Shown here piece after piece: positions 16,385-25,182 of a stretch of 64,000 nt of DNA (within the stretch, counting starts at the first letter, position 1; every line of letters begins with the position of its first letter). The notes beneath the pieces were generated by a model. It saw only the letters and a list, made by a program, of their open reading frames with translations. It did no database searches and was not told where the DNA came from. Source of the DNA: Bin87 sp965243255 (GTDB lineage: Bacteria > Chloroflexota > Dehalococcoidia > Lucifugimonadales > UBA3495); the NCBI GenBank assembly GCA_965243255.1, contig CBDEUH010000004.1, positions 434,001-498,000 on the forward strand, in the 5' to 3' direction. Both the position numbers and the translations under genes were made by a program.

Positions 16385-17492
16385 ATGGAAGAACTTCGCC
16401 AGCAACTCGCCGAACTGACCGTCAAGTTGGACGCGGTCGTGGAGCGGCTTTGACCTTGCCGGCAGGGAACTTTCCATCGCCCAACTGGAAAAGGAGGCCG
16501 CCGCCGCCGGTTTCTGGGATGACCCGGCCGCTGCCCAGCGCAAGATGCAGGAGCTGGGCCGCCTCCAGCAATCGGTAGAACTCTGGCGCGGCTTGCAGGA
16601 CCAGGTCGCCGACCTCCTCGAACTCACCGACCTGGCCATCGATAACGAAGACGACAGCCTCGCCGACGAACTCGCCGCCGAAGCCGCCGCCGTAACCGAC
16701 CGCCTGGCCCACGCCGAAATCGAGCTGACCCTCTCCGGCCCCTACGACGACCGCCCCGCCATCCTCACCATCCACTCCGGCGCCGGCGGTACCGACTCCC
16801 ACGACTGGGTCGAGATGCTCACCGGCATGTACGCCGGCTGGGCCACCGGCGACCAGCGCCCCGTCCAGGTCCTCGACACCGCCTACGGCGACGAGGCCGG
16901 CCTGCGCACCAGCACCATGGAAATCGGCGGCCCCCACGCCTTCGGCTACCTCAACGCCGAGGTCGGCGTGCACCGCTTGGTGCGGATGTCCCCCTTCGAC
17001 CCGGCCCGACGCCGCCAAACCTCCTTCGCCCGCGTCGAGGTGCTGCCCGCCGTCTTGGAAGACGACGCCGAGGTCGAAGTCCGCCCCGAAGACCTCAAGA
17101 TGGACTTCTTCCGCTCCAGCGGCCCCGGCGGCCAGAACGTCCAGAAAGTCGCCTCCGCAGTGCGACTCACCCACCTGCCCTCGGGCATCGTGGTTTCCTG
17201 CCAGACCGAACGCTCCCAGCACCAGAACCGCGACTACGCCATGCGCATCCTGCGGGCCCGCCTGCTGGCCCGACGCGATGAGGAACGGGCCAAGGAACTG
17301 TCAGCCCTTCGTGGCGAGCGCGTCTCCGCCGAGTGGGGCAACCAGATCCGCAGCTACGTCCTGCATCCCTACCGGTCAGTGAAAGACCACCGCACCGACC
17401 ACCAGACCGGCAACACCGACGCCGTCCTGGCCGGAGACATCAGCGGCTTCATCGAGGCCTACCTGGTCAGTAAGCTGGGCGACGACGACTAG
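16385..17492 (+). CDS. prfB: Peptide chain release factor 2 with programmed +1 frameshift
   Basis: 368 residues after frameshifting. The first frame (ATG at 16385, MEELRQQLAELTVKLDAVVERL) stops at TGA 16451-16453 after 22 codons. A +1 slip on CTT-TGA-C at 16448-16454 continues as DLAGRELSIAQLEKE...GFWDDP to 17492. RF2 marks are the SPF tripeptide (RMSPFDPARRR), which reads UGA/UAA, and the GGQ loop (SSGPGGQNVQKVASAVRLTHLPSG), which triggers peptide release. The frameshift is the known autoregulation: low RF2 lets the ribosome pause at UGA and slip. GGAG just before the site may act as the stimulatory internal Shine-Dalgarno. Confidence 0.96.
16441..16454 (+). other. RF2 programmed +1 frameshift site
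   Basis: GGAG-CGG-CTT-TGA-C. The CTT TGA C slippery sequence is the same as in E. coli prfB, with a GGAG purine element a few bases upstream. Confidence 0.93.
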
Positions 17493-17515
17493 CCTCTTCG
17501 TGAGACCCTGATCCT

Positions 17516-18748
17516 TCAGCCTCCAAAGTCCGGCGGGCTGGGCTGCATCGGCGACAGCAGATGCCCCATGCTCTCCCGCTTGATGCGCATGTAGCCTTCG
17601 TTGGACTCGTTGGGCTGCACCGTAATGCCGACCCGCCCCGTAACCTGTACGCCCAACCCGCTGATGCCGGCCATCTTATGCGGATTGTTGGTGACCAGCC
17701 GCGTGTGGGTAATGTTCAGGTCCTGCATTATCTGGACGGCCAGGTCGTACTTGCGCTCGTCCGGCTGAAAGCCCAGCGCCACGTTGGCCTCAATGGTGTC
17801 CATCCCGTCGTCCTGTAGGGCGTAGGCCTTGATCTTGTTGTGCAGCCCAATGCCCCGGCCTTCCTGCCGCAGGTAGATCAGCGCGCCCGCGCCGTGCTCA
17901 AAAATCATGCGAATTGCCAGGTCCAACTGCTCCCCGCAGTCGCACTTCAGGCTGCCGAAGGCGTCGCCGGTCAGACACTCGCTGTGCACCCGCACCAGCA
18001 CGTCGTCGCCGGCCTTCCAGTCTCCCACCACCAACGCCGCGTGCTCTCCGCTGTCGATGGAGCTGCAGTAGCCGATGATGCGCGCAACCCCATACCTGGT
18101 GGGCAGGTTCGCCTCCGCCACCCGTGAAATCAGCGATTCACTCATGCGACGATGCGCGATGAGCTGCGCGATGCTGAAAATCTTCAGGTCATGCCCGGCG
18201 GCGAACTTCTCCAGTTCCGGCATACGCGCCATCGTCCCGTCGGGGTTCATGATCTCGCAGATTACCCCCGCCGGATAGGCTCCCGCCAGCCGGCACAGGT
18301 CGGTTATCGCCTCCGTGTGCCCCGGCCGCCGCAATACCCCTCCGGGATGTGAGCGCAGCGGAAACATGTGCCCGGGGTGGGCAAAGTCCCCCGGCTGCGA
18401 ATCGGGATTGATCAACGCCCGCACCGTGGCGCTGCGGTCATAGGCGGATACCCCGGTGGACGTTCCGGCCTTGTAATCAACCGACGTGGTGAAGGCCGTC
18501 GGCTGCGGCGATGGCGAGTTGCGGCTGCGCAGCATCGGAATCTGCAGCTCGTCCAGCCGCTCCCCCAGCATCGAGACGCAAACCAGCCCCCGCGCGTGGG
18601 TAACCATGTAGTTCATCGCGTCCGGGGAGGCGTGCTCCGCAAAAAGAAAAAGGTCGCCCTCGTTCTCCCGGTCTTCGTCATCCACCACGATGACAAACTT
18701 TCCGGAGGTCAGGTCTTCAAGCGCCTCATCAAGGCTGCACAGGGACAT
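17516..18748 (-). CDS. ribBA: Bifunctional DHBP synthase / GTP cyclohydrolase II
   Basis: 410 residues. Residues 1-205 are 3,4-dihydroxy-2-butanone 4-phosphate synthase (DDEDRENEGDLF, THARG, STGVSAYDRSATV, GHMFPLRSHPGGVLRRPGHTEA). The rest is GTP cyclohydrolase II with its zinc Cys set (CLTGDAFGSLKCDC) and RQEGRGIGLHNKI. It supplies both precursors of riboflavin. Its start overlaps the stop of the upstream ribB (shared base at 18748). It is the last gene of the leftward rib operon and convergent with prfB. Confidence 0.95.
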   Translation of the reverse strand: MSLCSLDEALEDLTSGKFVIVVDDEDRENEGDLFLFAEHASPDAMNYMVTHARGLVCVSMLGERLDELQIPMLRSRNSPSPQPTAFTTSVDYKAGTSTGVSAYDRSATVRALINPDSQPGDFAHPGHMFPLRSHPGGVLRRPGHTEAITDLCRLAGAYPAGVICEIMNPDGTMARMPELEKFAAGHDLKIFSIAQLIAHRRMSESLISRVAEANLPTRYGVARIIGYCSSIDSGEHAALVVGDWKAGDDVLVRVHSECLTGDAFGSLKCDCGEQLDLAIRMIFEHGAGALIYLRQEGRGIGLHNKIKAYALQDDGMDTIEANVALGFQPDERKYDLAVQIMQDLNITHTRLVTNNPHKMAGISGLGVQVTGRVGITVQPNESNEGYMRIKRESMGHLLSPMQPSPPDFGG

Positions 18749-19392
18749 TATTCCTCCGCCGTGTCCGCCTCGCCCACCGGGTCATGCTCCCGACGATAGG
18801 CGATTAGCTGCGCGATGGACAGTATATTCAGACCGTGCCGCTCTGCCATGGGCGCCAGGTCCGGCATCCGGGCCATGGACCCGTCCTCTTTCATTATCTC
18901 ACACAGCACGCCCGCCGGATAAAGCCCAGCCAGCCGGCACAGATCAACGATGGCCTCGGTGTGCCCGGGACGGACCAGCACCCCCCCGCTGTGGTAACGA
19001 AGCGGGAACAAGTGCCCCGGCTGGATGAAGTCCTGCGGGCGGGATTGCGGGTCAATCAACGCTCGTATCGTCGCCGCCCGGTCCCCCGCCGAGATGCCCG
19101 TGCTGGTGTCAATCGCGTAGTCCACCGGCATGGTGAACGCGGTGGGCATTTCCGAATCGGTGTTCCGGCTGGGCAGCAGGGGTATATCCAGCTCGGCCAG
19201 CCGCTCCGCCATCATGGGCATGCACAGCTGCCCACGGGCGTGGGTCACCATGAAGTTGACCGCATCCGGCGTTACGTGCTCCGCCGGCAACACCAGGTCG
19301 CCTTCGTTTTCCCGGTCCTCATCGTCCACTACGATGAGGAACTTCCCAGCTCTCAGGTCCTGGAGACCCTGTTCGATGCTTGCTAGCGGCAT
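18748..19392 (-). CDS. ribB: Second, stand-alone DHBP synthase
   Basis: 214 residues, a complete DHBP synthase: DDEDRENEGDLVLPAEH, THARGQLCMP, STGISAGDRAATI, GHLFPLRYHSGGVLVRPGHTEA and EIMKEDGSMARMP. It duplicates the N-terminal half of the adjacent ribBA, and all residues that define the metal and ribulose-5-phosphate site appear intact in both. The two copies are clearly diverged, so this is an old duplication rather than an assembly artefact. Confidence 0.93.
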   Translation of the reverse strand: MPLASIEQGLQDLRAGKFLIVVDDEDRENEGDLVLPAEHVTPDAVNFMVTHARGQLCMPMMAERLAELDIPLLPSRNTDSEMPTAFTMPVDYAIDTSTGISAGDRAATIRALIDPQSRPQDFIQPGHLFPLRYHSGGVLVRPGHTEAIVDLCRLAGLYPAGVLCEIMKEDGSMARMPDLAPMAERHGLNILSIAQLIAYRREHDPVGEADTAEE

Positions 19393-19425
19393 CTTGATGC
19401 AGTTTCCGGTGATGGATCGAAGTGC

Positions 19426-20010
19426 TCAACTGAACTTGGCTTCCAGCAGACTTTCCACGTACTTTGCCAGGATGTCCGCTTCCAGGTTCAGCTTGTCGCC
19501 GACTACCCGCTCTTGCAGGTTGGTGTTCTGCATCGTGAACGGGATGACCGATATGGTGAATCGGCGCATCGCCCTTTGTACCACCGTGAGGCTGATTCCG
19601 TCAACCGCGATAAACCCCTTCTCCACGATGTAGGGAACCAGCGACTCCGGCGCCTCAATTTCCATAATGTAGCAGTCGGCTTCCGGCGTCAGGCCGGTAA
19701 TGACGCCGGTCCCGTCCACGTGCCCCTGCACCATGTGCCCGCCCATCCGCCCGTTGGCGGCCAGCGCCCGCTCCAGGTTCACCGCCGCGCCCGGCCCGGC
19801 CTGCCCCAGCGAGGTCCGCCGCAGCGTCTCCGGCGCCAGGTCAACGGCAAAGCTGTCCCCGTCAAACTCAACCACCGTCAGGCAGGCCCCGTTCACCGCG
19901 ATGCTGTCCCCCTGGCTCACGTCTTCCACCGCCTGCCGCGCGTTGATGACCAGGCGATAGTCGGTGAGGCTGGCCACCCGCCCGACCTCTTCCACGATTC
20001 CGGTGAACAT
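19426..20010 (-). CDS. ribE: Riboflavin synthase, alpha chain
   Basis: 194 residues with the diagnostic N-terminus MFTGIVEEVGRV and the internal duplication of the family: GACLTV in the first half and VDGISLTVV in the second. It dismutates 6,7-dimethyl-8-ribityllumazine to riboflavin. It starts 4 nt after the ribD stop. Lumazine synthase (ribH), needed for the preceding step, is not in this operon or window. Confidence 0.95.
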   Translation of the reverse strand: MFTGIVEEVGRVASLTDYRLVINARQAVEDVSQGDSIAVNGACLTVVEFDGDSFAVDLAPETLRRTSLGQAGPGAAVNLERALAANGRMGGHMVQGHVDGTGVITGLTPEADCYIMEIEAPESLVPYIVEKGFIAVDGISLTVVQRAMRRFTISVIPFTMQNTNLQERVVGDKLNLEADILAKYVESLLEAKFS

Positions 20011-20014
20011 AACC

Positions 20015-21127
20015 TCAGTTGCCTCCTCTGGCCGGATAGCCCGTAATCAGCCAGTCCGGGCCGATTTGCTCCAGCCGCGTGCGCTCCAGCCGCGTAACGT
20101 CCGCCATCACCGTCGCGCCGCTCCCCTCAATCGGCGAGGGCGCCCCGGCTCCGCCGATCAACGCCGGCGCAACGAAAGCATACACCTTGTCAATCAACCC
20201 GGCGTCCAGCAGCCCGCCCAGCACGCTCCCGCCGCCCTCCACCAGCACGCTGACGATGCCCTCGCCGCCCAGGTATTCCAGCAGCGCCGTCAGGTTCACC
20301 CGCCCATCCGAACCCGGAAAGGCCTGCACCGTGGCGCCGGCCTCTTCCAACGGTGCCATGCTCGACCCGTCAACAACTCCACCCGTGGCGATAATGGTGC
20401 GACCCGGCTGACGCAGCATCCGGGCGCTGGGCGAAATTCGCGCGCTGCTGTCAACTACGATGCGCACCGGCTGCACGTCCGACGCCAGCGCGTTCCCGTC
20501 GCCATCCCGCGCCGTCAGCTGCGGGTCATCCGCCAGCGCAGTGCCGATGCCCACCATGATGCCGTCCAGCTCCTTCCGCATCCGCTGCACCCGCGCCCGC
20601 GCCTCCGGCCCGGTTATCCACTGCGATGCTCCGGTGCGGGTGGCGATCTTGCCGTCTAGGCTGGTGGCGAACTTGGCGACCACAAACGGCCTGCCGGTGG
20701 TTACGTGCTTGGCGAACGCTTCATACAGCTCATCGGCCTCGGGCAGCGGCCATTGCTCCACGCCGATGCCGGCCCCTCTCAACGCGGCCACCCCCCCGCC
20801 GTCAACCCGCGGATTGGGGTCCCCCACGGCATACACCACGTGCCCGATGCCGGCGGCTATGATGGCGTCGGTGCAGGGCGGCGTTCGCCCGTAGTGGCAG
20901 CACGGCTCCAGCGTGCAATACAGGGTTGCGCCCTCAGCCGCGCTACCCGCCTGGTTCAACGCGCCGATTTCGGCGTGGCTCTGTCCGGCCGGCAGCGTAT
21001 GCCCCTCACCGACTACCACGCCGTCCCGGACTACCACCGCGCCCACCGCCGGGTTGGGACTCGTCGTGCCCAGGGCGGAGCGCGCCAGCCGCATTGCCCG
21101 CGCCATCGGTTCCCTTGGTGCCGGCAT
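20015..21127 (-). CDS. ribD: Bifunctional riboflavin deaminase-reductase RibD
   Basis: 370 residues. The N-terminal zinc deaminase domain has HAEIGAL and PCCHYGRTPPC ligands. The C-terminal reductase domain shows FATSLDGKIATRTGASQWITGPEAR and EGGGSVLGGLLDAGLIDK. It converts the GTP cyclohydrolase product in two steps. First gene of the ribD-ribE-ribB-ribBA operon; no FMN riboswitch-like conserved sequence is visible in the 22 nt to the upstream gene. Confidence 0.95.
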   Translation of the reverse strand: MPAPREPMARAMRLARSALGTTSPNPAVGAVVVRDGVVVGEGHTLPAGQSHAEIGALNQAGSAAEGATLYCTLEPCCHYGRTPPCTDAIIAAGIGHVVYAVGDPNPRVDGGGVAALRGAGIGVEQWPLPEADELYEAFAKHVTTGRPFVVAKFATSLDGKIATRTGASQWITGPEARARVQRMRKELDGIMVGIGTALADDPQLTARDGDGNALASDVQPVRIVVDSSARISPSARMLRQPGRTIIATGGVVDGSSMAPLEEAGATVQAFPGSDGRVNLTALLEYLGGEGIVSVLVEGGGSVLGGLLDAGLIDKVYAFVAPALIGGAGAPSPIEGSGATVMADVTRLERTRLEQIGPDWLITGYPARGGN

Positions 21128-21149
21128 CGCAACCCCCTAATCCCATGGC

Positions 21150-21944
21150 CTACTTCAGCTCGTACACGCCATACACCACCACGGCGATTTCATCCTCGCC
21201 CACGGCAATGGGAGTGTCGTATGCGGCTGCCGACTCAAGCCGTAACCCCAGCAACTGGTTGGCCTCGAACCCGCCGCTATCCACCGGAACGTCGCTGAGC
21301 ATCTTGAGCTCGCCCAACTCCCGGCCGGCGGATTCGGCCAGCTGCGTCGCTACTTCCTCCATATTGGCGACGGCGGCCTGCCTCGCCTCCCTTTCCATCC
21401 CTGCGGTGTCCGAGAAAGAGAAGTCGATGCTGTGGAACTCGACGTAGTCGCCCCCGGCGGCAACGGCTGCGTCAATTACGCCCGCCACCGTGTCGGTTTG
21501 CCGCACCGTAACCGTAACTCCGTTGATTACCGTATATCCCACCTTTTTACGGGTCTGCCGGCTGTAATCGTATTCTTCGTGGATCCGGAAGTGACTGGTG
21601 GTGATGTCGGCGTCAAGTACCCCCTGCTCCTTCAGCGCGGCGATCACCCCCGTCATTGACTGCGCGGCAGTGTTGCGAGCCTCCGACACCGTTTCCGACG
21701 TTACCGACACTCCCAGCGACAGCGTGGTCAAATCCGGCGTCCCCTTGGCTTTCCCAATCCCCGAAACCCGCAGCACGTCGTAGTCCGCTCCTACCGCCTC
21801 GTCCCCAGGCAACCCGAGCCCGACGCTCACGCTGCCGCCCTCGTCGGAGGCGTCCCGCTCCACTCCACAGGCAACTGCGCCCAATAGGACCACCGCCGCC
21901 AGCAACAAAACGATGCTGGACACAATGCCTTTCCGAATCACCAT
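21150..21944 (-). CDS. SIMPL (DUF541) domain lipoprotein
   Basis: 264 residues. N-terminal signal with lipobox VLLGAVAC, then the SIMPL domain: VSGIGKAKGTPDLTTLSLGVSVTSETVSEA, YTVINGVTVTVRQTDTVAGVIDAAVAAGGDY and ARQAAVANMEEVATQLAESAGRELG. Such proteins sit at the cell surface or periplasm and form ring-like oligomers; a role in envelope stress has been suggested for E. coli YggE. It is 10 nt downstream of the acyl-CoA dehydrogenase stop and 22 nt before ribD, so it could be cotranscribed with either. Confidence 0.88.
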   Translation of the reverse strand: MVIRKGIVSSIVLLLAAVVLLGAVACGVERDASDEGGSVSVGLGLPGDEAVGADYDVLRVSGIGKAKGTPDLTTLSLGVSVTSETVSEARNTAAQSMTGVIAALKEQGVLDADITTSHFRIHEEYDYSRQTRKKVGYTVINGVTVTVRQTDTVAGVIDAAVAAGGDYVEFHSIDFSFSDTAGMEREARQAAVANMEEVATQLAESAGRELGELKMLSDVPVDSGGFEANQLLGLRLESAAAYDTPIAVGEDEIAVVVYGVYELK

Positions 21945-21954
21945 CTGAGGCTCC

Positions 21955-23193
21955 CTATCCCTGGAAGTTGACCCGTCCGCCCAGCAGCGCGCGGGCCATC
22001 ACGAACTTGTGAATCTCGGAAGTCCCACCACCGATGCGGGCGTGGCGCAGCATGTGATACCAATGCGCGATGGGCATGTCCAGGGTCTCCCCCATGCCGC
22101 CGAATATCTGCATGATCTTGTCGATGCTCCGCCAGCCCCATTCCCCGGCCGCGTACTTCACCATCGACGCCTCCACCCGCACGTCCTCGCCAGCGTCGGC
22201 CCGCGCCGCCGTCTCCCTCGCCACCGAGCGCAGCGCCATGATGTCCATGTACACGTCCGTCAGCATCCACTGGATGGCCTGGCGGTCGGCGATGGGCCGC
22301 CCATAGGTAACCCGCTCCTGCGACCAGTCAATTGCCATCTGCAACGCCCGCGTCAGGATGCCCAGCGCCATCGCGCCCCGCAGCAGCCGGTCGTGATGCA
22401 CCAGCCACTGCTGCCCCAGGTTGAAACCCTGCCCCACTTCGCCCAGCACCTGAGTCTGCGGCACCCGCACGTTGTCCAGGTGAATGTAGTGCTGCTGCGC
22501 CTTGGTGGGCACAATCCACACCCGGATGGGTTCAAAGGTCACCCCCGGCGTGGGATTGTCGATGATGAACATCGTGATGCCGCCCCGCTGCCGCTTGTCA
22601 GGGTCGGTAACCGCCTGCACCAGCAGAAAGTCCGCGGAGGCCGCCCCGGATATGAACATCTTGGAGCCGTTCAGTACCCAGTCGTCGCCGTCTCGCACGG
22701 CCCGGGTCTGCATCATCCCGCCGGGGTCGGAACCGGCCTGCGGCTCCGTCTGCCCAAAGGAGTAATACAGGTCCCCGTTGATCGCCGGATACAGGTACTT
22801 CTCCTCCTGCTCCCGGCTGCACGCCCCGATCATGAACATCGGCACCGGCGAGGTGGGCAGATGAACGATGCTGCGATGCACCTCTTCCTCCAGCACCAGG
22901 TGCCCCAGCGCGCCCATTCCGCCGCCGCCGTACTCCTCCGGCACAAAGGACGTGTAAATCCCGGTCTGCTTGGAAACGTTGTTCAGCCGCGCCCACTGAC
23001 CCGACGATAGCGTGCCCAGCACGCCCGGCACCGCTTCCAGCACGCCCCGGGGCGCTCCGTTGTCCGGTTCCCCTTCCTGGGGCGGATTCGCCAGGTACTC
23101 AGGTTCCAGAGGAATGCACTCGTCGCGCACAATCTGGCGCACGGTGCTTTTCAGGGCGTCCAATGCGGGCGGCAAACCGGTCTCGGTGGTCAT
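21955..23193 (-). CDS. Acyl-CoA dehydrogenase family protein
   Basis: 412 residues, FAD-dependent. Family marks: YSFGQTEPQAGSDPGGMMQTRAVRDGDDWVLNGSKMFISGA (N-terminal FAD/substrate loop, given in parts here: QTEPQAGSD and NGSKMFISGA), ERVTYGRPIADRQAIQWML, and QIFGGMGETLDMPIAHWYHMLRHARIGGGTSEIHKFVMAR near the C-terminus. It introduces the alpha-beta double bond in acyl-CoA thioesters; the chain or ring substrate is not evident. No electron-transfer flavoprotein genes are adjacent. Confidence 0.92.
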   Translation of the reverse strand: MTTETGLPPALDALKSTVRQIVRDECIPLEPEYLANPPQEGEPDNGAPRGVLEAVPGVLGTLSSGQWARLNNVSKQTGIYTSFVPEEYGGGGMGALGHLVLEEEVHRSIVHLPTSPVPMFMIGACSREQEEKYLYPAINGDLYYSFGQTEPQAGSDPGGMMQTRAVRDGDDWVLNGSKMFISGAASADFLLVQAVTDPDKRQRGGITMFIIDNPTPGVTFEPIRVWIVPTKAQQHYIHLDNVRVPQTQVLGEVGQGFNLGQQWLVHHDRLLRGAMALGILTRALQMAIDWSQERVTYGRPIADRQAIQWMLTDVYMDIMALRSVARETAARADAGEDVRVEASMVKYAAGEWGWRSIDKIMQIFGGMGETLDMPIAHWYHMLRHARIGGGTSEIHKFVMARALLGGRVNFQG

Positions 23194-23247
23194 CGTAACT
23201 CCGGGTCGTTATTGCAAAAATGGCGCCGGCCGGCCGCCGGCGTGTCG

Positions 23248-23517
23248 TCAGTGGAACAGGCAGACGTACTTCAGCGCGGCCACCGCCGGGTCGTCGTTGG
23301 GTTCAGCGGCCAATCGGGGCACGTATTCGCCCGAGGCGCGCTCCCCCGTTGCCGAAGACGCTTCAATGATCTCCAGGGTGTAATGGACTCCCCCGAACAC
23401 GATGGCCACCGCAAAAACGACTACCATGCAAACCCCAACCACCTTTCGACTCAGCAGCAGATCCCTCCGCGCCGGGTCGGCCGATTGGTCGGCAAAGCCG
23501 TCTTCGCTGGTCGTCAT
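23248..23517 (-). CDS. Small single-pass membrane protein, unknown
   Basis: 89 residues from the ATG at 23517. One strong membrane helix (VVGVCMVVVFAVAIVFGGVHY, about 28-48) separates a short acidic N-terminus from a polar tail ending CLFH. I recognise no family. Codon use matches the neighbours, which supports it being coding. It is upstream of and in the same direction as the acyl-CoA dehydrogenase, with a 55-nt gap. Confidence 0.5.
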   Translation of the reverse strand: MTTSEDGFADQSADPARRDLLLSRKVVGVCMVVVFAVAIVFGGVHYTLEIIEASSATGERASGEYVPRLAAEPNDDPAVAALKYVCLFH

Positions 23518-23663
23518 AAGATGCCTCAAATCCCCGCGGTTCAACCGCCGGTGGCAGGTATAGCGTTATGATAGCACACCCCCTTGCCCAACTCCCTCTC
23601 CCCCGGCGGCGGGGGCCGGAGCGAGGAGGTCTTGCCACGCTCTAACCCTTGCCTCCGCAGTAG

Positions 23664-23672
23664 TGATAGAAT
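23664..23672 (+). promoter_or_regulatory. Extended -10 promoter for selA
   Basis: TGA-TAGAAT fits an extended -10 element, 57 nt upstream of the selA start. A TTGCCT at 23649 is too close to serve as a normal -35. Confidence 0.45.
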
Positions 23673-23728
23673 ACCCCCGCCATCCCCGCAGCAATCCCGC
23701 AACCTTCGTGGCCCGTAACCTTCGTTCT

Positions 23729-25114
23729 ATGAATCAATCCGTCTTGCGCAGTCTGCCCAGCGTCGAGCGCGTCGTCAGCAGCGACGTTCTCGCCGACGCT
23801 ATCGCCGCCTGCGACCGTGACTGGGTGGTCGAGCTGACCCGCCACGCCCTTGCCGATACCCGCCGCAGCATCCTCTCCGGCGGCCAGGCGCAATCCGCCG
23901 ACCAAATCGCCGAGTCCGTGCGACAGGCCATCCACGACCTGGTAACCCCCTCGCCCCGTCCCCTCATCAACGCCACCGGCGTGGTGATCCACACCAACCT
24001 GGGCCGCGCCCCCCTGAGCACAGCCGCCATGGCCGCCGCCGACGCCGTGGCCCGCGGCTACTCCGACCTGGAGATTGATCTTTCCACCGGCCGCCGCGGA
24101 TCCCGCCAGGCCCACCTCCAAACGCTCCTCTGCCAGATTACCGGAGCCGAGGCCGCCCTGGCCGTGAACAACAACGCCTCTGCCCTGCTCCTCGGCCTGT
24201 CCGCCCTGGCCGCCGGCCGCGAGGTCATCGTCGCTCGCGGCGAGGCCGTGGAAATCGGCGGCGGCTTCCGCATTCCCGACGTGCTCCGACAGAGCGGCTG
24301 CCGCCTCGTTGACGTCGGCACCACCAACCGCACCTACGCCCGCGACTACGCCGACGCCGTCACCGACGACACGGCGGCCTTCCTCAAAGCCCACGCCAGC
24401 AATTTCCGCGTCGAGGGATTCACCGCTACCGTGGACGAGCGAGAGCTGGTCGCCCTGGGCGAGAGCGCCGGCATCCCCGTCCTCCACGACGTGGGCAGCG
24501 GCGCCCTGCTCCCCACCGAACGCTACGGACTGGCCCACGAGCCCATGCCCCAGGAGGCCATCGCCGCCGGCATCGGCCTGGTGTTTTTCTCCGGCGACAA
24601 GCTCCTCGGCGGCCCTCAGGCCGGCATCGTGGTGGGCAAACGAGACCTCGTCAGCCGCTTGGAACGCCACCCGCTGGCCCGCGCCGTCCGCATCGACAAG
24701 ATGAGCCTGGCTAGCCTTACCGCCACCCTGACCCACTACCTCAGCGGCAACGCCGAGTCTGAAGTCCCCGTCTGGCAGATGATCGCCGCCCACCCCGATG
24801 CCGTTCGCGCCCGCGCCCAAACGTGGCAAGATGCCATCGCCGCCTCCGTCGGATATGAAACCGCCGTTGTGCCGGCCCGCTCCGCCGTCGGCGGCGGCAG
24901 CCTGCCGGGCGAAACCCTGCCCTCCTGGGCCTTGTCCATCTCCCCCAACGGCAGCGGAGCCAGCCCGGAGTCCCTCCTGTCCGCCCTGCGCAGTCAGCCC
25001 ACCCCGGTCATCGCCCGCATCGAGGACGACACCGTCCGCCTCGACCCTCGCACCGTCCTTCCCGAACAGGATGCGGCCCTGCAGCAAGCGCTAACCACCG
25101 CCCTGGCCGCATAG
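23729..25114 (+). CDS. selA: L-seryl-tRNA(Sec) selenium transferase SelA
   Basis: 461 residues from the ATG at 23729 (E. coli SelA has 463). A PLP enzyme that converts Ser-tRNA(Sec) to Sec-tRNA(Sec) with selenophosphate. Marks: LPSVERVV at the N-terminus, INATGVVIHTNLGRAPLS, GYSDLEIDLSTGRRGSR, AALAVNNNASALLL, VDVGTTNRTYARDY and the PLP Lys in FFSGDKLLGGPQAGI (Lys 291). Its presence shows that the cell makes selenocysteine, which supports reading the TGA codons at 13062 and 14077 as Sec. selB, selC and selD are not adjacent. Confidence 0.97.
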   Translation: MNQSVLRSLPSVERVVSSDVLADAIAACDRDWVVELTRHALADTRRSILSGGQAQSADQIAESVRQAIHDLVTPSPRPLINATGVVIHTNLGRAPLSTAAMAAADAVARGYSDLEIDLSTGRRGSRQAHLQTLLCQITGAEAALAVNNNASALLLGLSALAAGREVIVARGEAVEIGGGFRIPDVLRQSGCRLVDVGTTNRTYARDYADAVTDDTAAFLKAHASNFRVEGFTATVDERELVALGESAGIPVLHDVGSGALLPTERYGLAHEPMPQEAIAAGIGLVFFSGDKLLGGPQAGIVVGKRDLVSRLERHPLARAVRIDKMSLASLTATLTHYLSGNAESEVPVWQMIAAHPDAVRARAQTWQDAIAASVGYETAVVPARSAVGGGSLPGETLPSWALSISPNGSGASPESLLSALRSQPTPVIARIEDDTVRLDPRTVLPEQDAALQQALTTALAA

Positions 25115-25182
25115 CCGTGCCAAACATCACATAACGACGGCCATCATCACGCCCAACAATCGTAATCGTAGAGGAATTTAGC

